Shown: positions 7,701-12,205 of the stretch, in pieces | Layout of the letters: every line of letters starts with the position of its first letter | Numbering within the stretch: the first letter of the stretch is position 1 | NCBI GenBank assembly: GCA_030523505.1 | Contig: JAUNIK010000036.1 | Coordinates: forward strand, 1 to 12,205 | From: Prevotellaceae bacterium | Lineage (GTDB): Bacteria; Bacteroidota; Bacteroidia; Bacteroidales; Bacteroidaceae | DNA: 12,205 nt | Reading direction: 5' to 3' | Notes under the pieces: model-generated | Told to the model about the DNA's origin: nothing | The model's database searches: none | What the model saw: the letters and a program-made list of their open reading frames with translations, nothing else | Made by a program: the position numbers and the translations under genes

Positions 7701-8158
7701 GCATCGAACTCACCCTTATGGAACTGTGAGCGTCCCATGAGCATCCACGCCTTCCACATCATTGGGTTGTACTCACGACGGCTCAACCACTCGATGTCTT
7801 TCTCTGTCTTGCGGCGTTTCTTGTTCCACTCAGGGCGCTTTTTGATGGAATGCAACTTGATGGTTTTCTCGCTCTTCTCGATAGCCCTGTCGAAATTGCC
7901 GGCACCGATTTTCTGGCTCTGCTTGTTGCCTACGGTATAGAGAGGGATGAGTTCGGTGTAGTTGTCCTTGTTGCCTTTCTCCTTTTCCAGAGAACCGTCG
8001 ATATATGCGAGAGTACCGTTGTAGTAGGTGTTGTATTTGGCACTGAACGAATGCCAGAAGCGGGTTTTGCCAGTGTTTTTCTGGGTAGAACAAGCGGTGA
8101 CGAGAATGAGCATCATTCCCATCAACACCAAAACGATATGTCCGCTATTTCTTTTCAC
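4748..8158 (-). CDS. porW: PorW/SprE-like T9SS lipoprotein with TPR repeats and an acidic repetitive tail
   Basis: 1136 residues. A lipoprotein signal ends in VTAC (Cys23), followed by STQKNTGKTRFWHSFSAKYN, typical of the SprE/PorW start (CST.KN....). TPR-like helical repeats cover about 130-390 (GRSQFHKGEFDASAATFAY; GQLYAKTGNNTEAYKAYKRV; GDIYWDMEKYSDAARCYGEA). A charged, then Q/N-rich linker (about 420-485) precedes the hallmark segment NGQWYFYNQ...WGKRENADHWRRSN (487-521). More helical repeats and an alpha/beta domain (about 804-915) follow. PorW is an outer-membrane lipoprotein needed for T9SS function and linked to the trans-envelope motor. Residues from about 953 are highly acidic; 995-1125 hold seven repeat units, making the protein longer than the relatives I know. 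The start is GTG: there is no in-frame ATG upstream before a stop, and the next ATG would remove the signal peptide. The family call is strong; strict orthology is less certain. Confidence 0.82.
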   Translation of the reverse strand: MKRNSGHIVLVLMGMMLILVTACSTQKNTGKTRFWHSFSAKYNTYYNGTLAYIDGSLEKEKGNKDNYTELIPLYTVGNKQSQKIGAGNFDRAIEKSEKTIKLHSIKKRPEWNKKRRKTEKDIEWLSRREYNPMMWKAWMLMGRSQFHKGEFDASAATFAYMSRLYQTQPAIYGKARAWLAKSYIEEGWLYDAEDVIRNMSRDSLHWSARKEWDYTYADYYIHTAEYDKAIPYLKKVIKHEMRKKQKAREYFLLGQLYAKTGNNTEAYKAYKRVIRQNPPYELEFNARIAMTEVMAQGQSKQMISRLKRMARNENNKDYLDQVYYAIGNIYMLQKDTTNAVIAYEKGNKKATRAGVEKGVLLLRLGDIYWDMEKYSDAARCYGEAIGLLDKERDDYKQLADRSKKLDQLVPYTDAIHLQDSLQELAKMSEKDRNEAIDRVINELKRKEKEEKDRLAEENAARVQGQNGAQNGRQNTPTTPNNQRDANGQWYFYNQMTVNQGKQAFQKTWGKRENADHWRRSNQTVVNFNDDADLDLTDEQRDSIAAMEAELAKQAEEDSLANDPHKREYYLAQIPFTEEQVEASNLIIMDGLYNSGVIFKDKLDNLILSERQFQRLETQYPTFENMADAYYHMFLLYSRMEQPGVAQGYIEKLKNAYPDSKWTTLLTDPYFVENQQFGVQIEDSLYAATYNAFKADRFSEVKTNTRLSAERFPLGANRDKFVFIGGLSKLNAGDSDGCLEDMNTVVKDFPQSKLATMAGMIVNGVKEGKKLRGGRFDIGDVWARRSAVMNDSDSIAARQFVPDRDIEFVFMIAYQPDSVNENQLLYELAKYNFTSYMVRNFGLEIEDQDGLHVMKVDGFNNYDEALEYAHQLYQQQSVVQRLGKSRSIIISAKNRELLGVNFSYDDYDKYYDENFLPFGNPNMQRLMETVDSGRDLDDGGSVPRNISPILLPKQEVSESEGDSDGEVNGEGDYEIESDSDSFGGDFEIEEEALAAPSDNNTVVIEEESPSAPAVSPVPSDDSTVVIEEDSPSAPAVSPVPSDDSTVVIEEESPAAPPVPSDDIIVIDEEETPAVDSDEIIIIEDEPAPAGATDDDEIIILDDDTPESVPSDDIIVIADDDDSDSEGTEDEYYELDGF
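4784..5176 (-). repeat. Intragenic repeats encoding the acidic tail of the PorW-like protein
   Basis: Seven imperfect units of about 16-22 residues, pattern PSDD(ST/I)VVIEEESP..P (residues 995-1125), change gradually from a VVIEEE form to a DEIIIIEDE form. At the DNA level neighbouring units repeat at 57 and 66 bp. A 29-bp perfect direct repeat (4813-4841 and 4963-4991) lies 150 bp apart. All spacings are multiples of 3, so unit gain or loss keeps the frame. Confidence 0.85.
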
Positions 8159-8160
8159 TG

Positions 8161-8186
8161 ATTATATAAACGTAGTTTTATATAAT
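8161..8186. promoter_or_regulatory. Perfect 10-bp palindrome just upstream of the porW-like start codon
   Basis: ATTATATAAA (8161-8170) and TTTATATAAT (8177-8186) are perfect inverted copies around six bases. The palindrome ends 2 bp before the GTG start at 8158, in the 62-bp gap after the small membrane-protein gene. It could be an operator or an mRNA hairpin that occludes the start. The rest of the gap (8187-8220) is AT-rich with nothing else I recognise. Confidence 0.5.
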
Positions 8187-8220
8187 TTATTGCCCACTAT
8201 CGGTATAATTTATTATTTCG

Positions 8221-8592
8221 TTAATTCGCAAGGATGATATATTCGTCCTTCACCTGGTCGGGCATGTTAATCTCACGAAGGATAAGACTGCGGTTCCAGG
8301 CTTTCACCTCGTCAGGGCGCATTGTCTCCATCACCTCACGAAACTCCTCCGCCTCGTCATCGGTATAATCGTCGGAAGCACGCCCCTTGAAACGGTCGAG
8401 TTCCTCGTCGTCGAAATACTCGATATCCTTAACTGCGGCTTCCATCATACAGGTCTGCTCGCATTTGGCATTCTCGCCGTCGCAGGTGGAACAGTCGGTG
8501 CCAATCTCTATCTTTTCCTCCTTATCCCAAAGGAGCGATGCTCCGGCAGCAATGGTGCCAATCACAACAAGAGCTACAATGAGAATCCACAT
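8221..8592 (-). CDS. Small membrane-anchored protein with four cysteines, unknown function
   Basis: A 123-residue protein I cannot assign to a function. Residues 2-22 form one hydrophobic helix (WILIVALVVIGTIAAGASLL) with no cleavage site, so the rest probably sits in the cytosol or periplasm on an N-terminal anchor. A cluster of four cysteines follows (Cys34, Cys37, Cys44, Cys48; CSTCDGENAKCEQTC), which could bind a metal or Fe-S cluster or form disulfides. The remainder is acidic and probably helical (IEYFDDEELDRFKGR, EAEEFREVMETMRPDEVKAWNRSL). The ATG at 8592 lies inside the end of aroA; the genes overlap by 19 bp, so translation is probably coupled. The porW-like gene follows after 62 bp. 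I have an impression of similar small proteins next to aroA in other Bacteroidales, but cannot verify it here. Confidence 0.78.
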   Translation of the reverse strand: MWILIVALVVIGTIAAGASLLWDKEEKIEIGTDCSTCDGENAKCEQTCMMEAAVKDIEYFDDEELDRFKGRASDDYTDDEAEEFREVMETMRPDEVKAWNRSLILREINMPDQVKDEYIILAN

Positions 8593-9812
8593 AATTCAAG
8601 GTCGTGCCAATAATGAGGGTAGGACTTGCTCACTACCTCCGGGTTGTTAATCTTTATTCCGTCGATGACATACGCCAACGGTGCAAACGCCATCGCCATT
8701 CGGTGGTCTTCGTATGTGTCGATGGCCTCCATTGTTGGTTCGCAGCGCTCTCCGTCCCATGTCAGTTCGTTGTCATTGTGATCATGAAGCACAAAACCGA
8801 GTTTACGGAGTTCCGCCTTCAACGCCTCGATGCGGTCGGTCTCCTTGATTTTCAGTGTAGAAAGACCGGTGAAGTCGAACGGGATGCCCATTCCGCAGCA
8901 AGTGCAGACAACAGTCTGGGCAAGGTCAGGACAACCGGAGAAGTCGAACTGCAAGCGTGGCAACGAGCGTCCGGTCTTGGTTAGGACAACCGTTGACGGT
9001 GTGCCGTCGGTGCTCTGCTCAAAGGTTGTCTTCACGCCCAGCAGCGAGAAGATATATTTCACCTTGGTGTCGCCCTGCGGACTGTTGTCCATCAGTCCGG
9101 TGAGGCGGATTTCGGCATCTTCATCGTTGCAGAGAGCCATCATCTGATACCAGTAGGAAGCACCGCTCCAGTCGCTTTCCACATAGTAAGGACAAGGGGT
9201 GTAAGGGCGTGGCTCGACATGGATGGTGTCAACATCGGTCCATTCAGCCTCGGCACCGAAATCGCGCATCATGCCAAGGGTGAGGTCGATATAAGGACGG
9301 GAAATGATGTCGCCTGTGAGTTGCAGGGTGAGTCCGCGTTTCATCTTCGGACCAATCATCAACAGTGCCGAGATATACTGTGAACTGACATCGCCCTTTA
9401 TCTGCAACGAACCACCTTCGAGTTCCTTTCCGCTGATTTTCAGTGGTGGGAAGCCCTCCTCGCCCACATATTCTATATCCGCGCCTAATGTGCGCAGGGA
9501 GTTCACGAGGATTGCGATAGGACGATGTTGCATGCGCTCAGTGCCAGTGATGATATGTTCGCCTGGGGTGACGCTCAGGAATGCCGTAGTGAAGCGCATG
9601 GCTGTTCCGGCTGCCTTGATGTTGATTTCGTAAGGCATATCGTTGAGCGCAGCCACCATCACATCGGTATCGTCGCAATCGCTGAGATTATCGAGTTTGC
9701 ACGCACCACCAGCCAGGGCACTGATAACCAAGGCTCTGTTGCTGATGCTTTTCGAAGCTGGCAGCGATATCGTTTCGCGCAGAGTATGCGGTGCAAGTAT
9801 GTTATATGTCAT
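8574..9812 (-). CDS. aroA: 3-phosphoshikimate 1-carboxyvinyltransferase (EPSP synthase) AroA
   Basis: A 412-residue cytosolic enzyme of the shikimate pathway. It joins phosphoenolpyruvate to shikimate 3-phosphate, giving EPSP and phosphate on the route to chorismate. Motifs appear in order: LPASKSISNRALV (17-29, Lys21), AAGTAMRF (67-74), TGTERMQHRPI (89-99), ESDWSGASYW (212-221), FSGCPDLAQT with catalytic Asp296, KETDRIEAL (323-331; Glu324, Arg327) and DTYEDHRMAMAFAPLA (365-380). The form AAGTAMRF, rather than the enterobacterial GNAGTAMR, is what I expect in Bacteroidales. I chose ATG at 9812, where the conserved N-terminus starts; the longer frame to 9941 would run through the promoter and has a hydrophobic, unrelated sequence. 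A good promoter lies at 9871-9902. The 3' end overlaps the next gene by 19 bp. Confidence 0.96.
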   Translation of the reverse strand: MTYNILAPHTLRETISLPASKSISNRALVISALAGGACKLDNLSDCDDTDVMVAALNDMPYEINIKAAGTAMRFTTAFLSVTPGEHIITGTERMQHRPIAILVNSLRTLGADIEYVGEEGFPPLKISGKELEGGSLQIKGDVSSQYISALLMIGPKMKRGLTLQLTGDIISRPYIDLTLGMMRDFGAEAEWTDVDTIHVEPRPYTPCPYYVESDWSGASYWYQMMALCNDEDAEIRLTGLMDNSPQGDTKVKYIFSLLGVKTTFEQSTDGTPSTVVLTKTGRSLPRLQFDFSGCPDLAQTVVCTCCGMGIPFDFTGLSTLKIKETDRIEALKAELRKLGFVLHDHNDNELTWDGERCEPTMEAIDTYEDHRMAMAFAPLAYVIDGIKINNPEVVSKSYPHYWHDLELCGFSL

Positions 9813-9870
9813 TTTTATAATCTTTAGTGTCAATCCGGAGTATCTACACCACCGGAATTTGTATTTTATA

Positions 9871-9902
9871 CAAAAGTACACATAAAAAACGAATTCTCCA
9901 AA
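9871..9902 (-). promoter_or_regulatory. Bacteroidetes-type promoter for aroA and the downstream operon
   Basis: On the minus strand the -33 box TTTG (9902-9899) and the -7 box TACTTTTG (9878-9871) are separated by 20 bp. This matches the TTTG-N19-21-TAnnTTTG consensus of the Bacteroidetes primary sigma factor. A start near 9865 would give a leader of about 50 nt. I find no equally good promoter further down the run to tsaE. Confidence 0.72.
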
Positions 9903-10004
9903 TATAACACCAAAATAAGATAAATCACTTAACGAGCCCAACTCGCAATTCGTACATTATTACCTGCAAATCGTAAAAAAAGAACCAAAAAATAATAATA
10001 TCAT

Positions 10005-10026
10005 AAAAAGGTGGCCCTTTACCACC
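10005..10026 (-). terminator. Terminator-like hairpin on the minus strand in the aroA-GH97 intergenic region
   Basis: GGTGG (10010-10014) and CCACC (10022-10026) form a 5-bp GC-rich hairpin with a 7-nt loop. On the minus strand it is followed by TTTTT (10009-10005) and more T-rich sequence. No gene lies upstream on that strand, so it could only stop antisense transcripts coming from the GH97 gene. It may instead be a protein-binding site beside the GH97 promoter. Confidence 0.35.
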
Positions 10027-10040
10027 CCAAAGCATTTGGG
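10026..10040. promoter_or_regulatory. Palindrome CCCAAA-N3-TTTGGG over the -33 box of the GH97 promoter
   Basis: CCCAAAGCATTTGGG is a perfect inverted repeat of 6 bp around GCA. Its right half contains the TTTG that serves as -33 box at 10035-10038. A regulator bound here would directly affect promoter use, so it is an operator candidate for the GH97 gene. No regulator gene lies in the window. Confidence 0.45.
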
Positions 10041-10066
10041 AATATAGAAATAATTGACTACCTTTG
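10035..10066 (+). promoter_or_regulatory. Bacteroidetes-type promoter for the GH97 gene
   Basis: The -33 TTTG (10035-10038) and -7 TACCTTTG (10059-10066) are 20 bp apart and match the consensus at every defined position. A start near 10072 would give a leader of about 80 nt before ATG at 10151. The leader contains an early ATG at 10078 that opens a 50-codon frame overlapping the GH97 start. Confidence 0.75.
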
Positions 10067-10150
10067 TAATGTGGAGCATGGCGAAAGAATGCTTCAGGAG
10101 TTGTGATGAAAGATACAACCAATCGTACGAACTAATAAAACCTATAAAAA

Positions 10151-12100
10151 ATGAAAAAACTTTTCTTACTCATGGCTTTGGCGGTAGGTATTACTGCTCA
10201 GGCAAAGGATGTGAAGGTGACTTCTCCTAACGGAAAAATCGCTGTAAGCATCAGTGACAAGGGTGGTTCACTCACCTACTCTACCGCTTTTGGCGGGAAA
10301 ACAGTGTTCACACAGAGCGGTCTTGCCGTTCAGTTGGAGAAAAAAACTCTCGGCGAGAAGGCTAAGATCGGTGGCGTGGCTACTAAAAAGGTGCACGAAG
10401 TGCTGAAACCAGTGGTGCCTATCAAGCAGTCCACCATCAACAACGACTACACTCAGGCTACCCTCTCGATGGCGGGCAACTACAAAGTGGAGTTCCGTGT
10501 GTTCGACAATGCTGTGGCTTACCGCTTCATCTTGAACGAGAAGGACTCGGTGAATGTTGTAAACGAGACATTCAACCTGAAACCTGCAGAGGAGATGGCT
10601 GTTCACTTCCAGCCTACAGGCGATTGGGGTAGCAATTCGGAATCTCCTTACATAAACTGTATGCTCAAAGAATGGCAGCACAACCACGATATGTCGGTGC
10701 TTCCAATGGCCCTCTCTTCTACAAGCGAGGATCTCCACCTGCTCATCAGCGAGACCGACCTTCGCGACTATTCCGGTTTGTATATCCGTGGTAACGGCGA
10801 GAAAGACTGCCTCTCTGGACATCTGGTGCCTTACTACAAGAACTGGGAATTGTTCTGGGACCGCGGCACAAAGGTGAACGAGTTAGCAAACTATGCTGCC
10901 CGCACCATCGGTAAGCGTTCATTGCCTTGGCGATATGTAGTGATTTCAGATGCAAAGGGCATTATCGAGCAGACTCTCAATGCACAGTTGGCTGGCAAGT
11001 GCGAGATTGAGGATCCTTCATGGATCAAACCGGGACAGGTTTCTTGGGACTGGTGGAACCACAAGGCTCTCTATGGTCCTGACGTGAACTTCACTCCTGG
11101 ATGCAACACCGATACATATAAGTATTATATCGACTTCGCTTCAAAATACGGCGTGAAGTATATCATCATGGACGAGGGTTGGTCGAAGACTACCTTCTCG
11201 CCATTCACCCCTAACGACAACCTCGACCTCCAGGAGTGTATTCGCTATGGTAAGGAGAAGGGCGTTGGTATTATCCTCTGGCTCACATGGAGCTGCGTGG
11301 AGCGTAACCTCGACACTATCTTCAAGACCTACGAGGAATGGGGCATTGCCGGAACAAAAATTGACTTCATGGACCGTCAGGACCAGTGGATGATAAACTG
11401 GTATGAGCGTACCATCAAGGAAGCTGCAAAGCATCACATGGTTGTTGACTTCCACGGTGCAATGAAACCAGCCGGATTGGAGCATCGCTATCCAAACCTC
11501 CTCGCTTACGAGGGTGTACGCGGTATGGAGCAGATGGGTGGATGTCATCCTGACAACACTATGTATATTCCATTCCTCCGCAATGCCGTTGGTGCTGCCG
11601 ACTTCACTCCTGGTGCAATGATCAATACTCAGCCTGAGTTTGACCGTCCTTCTGATCCAAACTGCTCTGCAATGGGTACTCGCGCTTACCAGATGGCTCT
11701 CTTCACCGTACTCGAAACAGGTACACAGATGCTTGCCGACTCGCCAACACAGTATTACAAGAATGCTGACTGCACCGAGTTCCTTGCACAAGTTCCTTGT
11801 ACTTGGGACGAGACAAAGGCTATCGAGGCTCAGTTTGGTGAGTATCTCATCGTTGCAAAACGTCACGGCAACAAGTGGTTCGTTGCTGGTATTACAAACA
11901 ACAAGGAGAAGACTCGCCACTTCCATGTTGCTCTCGATTTCCTCTCGGCTGGTTCGCACAAGATGACAATCGTTACCGATGGTTTCAACGCTGGTCATCA
12001 GGCTATGGACTACCGCATGGAGAAAAAGAATGTCACCAATGCTGATGTTCTCGACATCACAATGGTTCGCAACGGTGGTTTCACCGCAATCATTGAATAA
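10151..12100 (+). CDS. Secreted GH97 glycoside hydrolase, probably retaining alpha-galactosidase type
   Basis: A 649-residue family 97 enzyme, a calcium-dependent family common in Bacteroidetes that cleaves alpha-glucosides (inverting, like SusB) or alpha-galactosides (retaining). A signal peptide covers 1-18 (MKKLFLLMALAVGITAQA). An N-terminal beta-sandwich (about 20-285) precedes the catalytic barrel (about 290-560; QVSWDWWNHKALYG, YIIMDEGWSK, GIILWLTW, GTKIDFMDRQDQW, VVDFHGAMKPAG, LAYEGVRGMEQ) and a C-terminal beta domain. Asp405 in KIDFMD sits where retaining members have their nucleophile, and Glu454 in YEGVRG is the likely acid/base. I therefore lean to alpha-galactosidase or a related activity rather than a SusB-type alpha-glucosidase; this rests on remembered family rules. 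ATG at 10151 gives the signal peptide directly. It has its own promoter with an overlapping palindrome, and a terminator follows. No SusC/SusD pair is in the window. Confidence 0.92.
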   Translation: MKKLFLLMALAVGITAQAKDVKVTSPNGKIAVSISDKGGSLTYSTAFGGKTVFTQSGLAVQLEKKTLGEKAKIGGVATKKVHEVLKPVVPIKQSTINNDYTQATLSMAGNYKVEFRVFDNAVAYRFILNEKDSVNVVNETFNLKPAEEMAVHFQPTGDWGSNSESPYINCMLKEWQHNHDMSVLPMALSSTSEDLHLLISETDLRDYSGLYIRGNGEKDCLSGHLVPYYKNWELFWDRGTKVNELANYAARTIGKRSLPWRYVVISDAKGIIEQTLNAQLAGKCEIEDPSWIKPGQVSWDWWNHKALYGPDVNFTPGCNTDTYKYYIDFASKYGVKYIIMDEGWSKTTFSPFTPNDNLDLQECIRYGKEKGVGIILWLTWSCVERNLDTIFKTYEEWGIAGTKIDFMDRQDQWMINWYERTIKEAAKHHMVVDFHGAMKPAGLEHRYPNLLAYEGVRGMEQMGGCHPDNTMYIPFLRNAVGAADFTPGAMINTQPEFDRPSDPNCSAMGTRAYQMALFTVLETGTQMLADSPTQYYKNADCTEFLAQVPCTWDETKAIEAQFGEYLIVAKRHGNKWFVAGITNNKEKTRHFHVALDFLSAGSHKMTIVTDGFNAGHQAMDYRMEKKNVTNADVLDITMVRNGGFTAIIE

Positions 12101-12110
12101 GGAAATATTA

Positions 12111-12155
12111 TAGAAGGACTAGAAATTCTAGAATATCTAGAAAGCCTAGAAATCG
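12111..12155. repeat. Five tandem 9-bp repeats, TAGAANNNC type
   Basis: TAGAAGGAC, TAGAAATTC, TAGAATATC, TAGAAAGCC and TAGAAATCG follow each other without gaps, starting 11 bp after the GH97 stop. TAGAA is constant and the next three bases vary. Inside lies the palindrome CTAGAAATTCTAG. No coding role is apparent. Confidence 0.75.
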
Positions 12156-12156
12156 A

Positions 12157-12199
12157 GTAGGAGGAAAACGAAGTGGTTTTCTTCCTACTTTCGTTTTCC
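12157..12199 (+). terminator. Rho-independent terminator of the GH97 gene
   Basis: A 13-bp stem (12157-12169 with 12176-12188, one G-U) encloses the loop GAAGTG and is followed by TTTCGTTTT. A second, mutually exclusive pairing exists: GGAAAACGAA (12163-12172) with TTCGTTTTCC (12190-12199), 10 perfect pairs that would use up the T-rich tail. Confidence 0.8.
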
Positions 12200-12205
12200 G
12201 ACCTC

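Noticed and set aside
8167..8174. TACGTTTA on the minus strand as a promoter for the porW-like gene
   Set aside because: It differs from TAnnTTTG at the last base, has no -33 box at the right distance and would start the transcript almost at the GTG.
9813..9941. 43-residue N-terminal extension of AroA
   Set aside because: It would be translated from the promoter region and has no similarity to EPSP synthase; the conserved N-terminus starts at 9812.
9925..10122. 65-codon minus-strand frame upstream of aroA
   Set aside because: It runs through the terminator-like hairpin and the GH97 promoter, with an unusual Phe-rich product and no supporting context.

Overview
The window looks like a chromosomal segment of a Bacteroidales bacterium, most likely Prevotella or a close relative. 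Three things point there: two promoters of the Bacteroidetes type (TTTG, about 20 bp, TAnnTTTG), components and a probable cargo of the type IX secretion system (T9SS), and secreted GH29 and GH97 glycosidases. I see no phage, insertion sequence, CRISPR, tRNA or rRNA. All family assignments come from reading motifs, not from a database search.

Layout: (1) 1-680, plus strand: the 3' end of a large secreted protein with a PGTD-repeat linker, a beta-rich domain and a short T9SS-type C-terminal sorting domain. (2) 681-1111: a 431-bp gap between convergent genes, almost filled by a 400-bp element (698-1097) with 23-bp imperfect terminal inverted repeats. Its 3' third can fold into a branched RNA ending in a terminator. 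(3) 1112-2470, minus strand: a GH29 alpha-L-fucosidase. (4) 2471-2724: a second noncoding inverted-repeat element (about 2498-2682) and a weak terminator. (5) 2725-9812, minus strand: a compact gene run in the order of transcription aroA, a small four-cysteine membrane protein, a porW/sprE-like T9SS lipoprotein, porX (response regulator with PglZ domain) and tsaE. Overlaps and 0-62 bp gaps suggest one operon from the promoter at 9871-9902. (6) 9813-10150: a divergent control region with a promoter for each flanking gene, a palindrome over the GH97 promoter and a minus-strand terminator-like hairpin. (7) 10151-12100, plus strand: a secreted GH97 glycosidase, then five 9-bp repeats and a strong terminator.

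How the genes fit together: PorX and the PorW-like lipoprotein are the regulatory and envelope parts of the T9SS, and the partial protein at 1-680 carries the kind of tail this system recognises. The two glycosidases have ordinary signal peptides and no sorting tail, so they are probably periplasmic or surface sugar-releasing enzymes. AroA (shikimate pathway) and TsaE (t6A tRNA modification) are housekeeping genes sharing the same transcript.

The least explained parts are the 698-1097 element with its candidate RNA, the perfect AT palindrome touching the GTG start of the porW-like gene, that protein's repetitive acidic tail, and the small four-cysteine protein.
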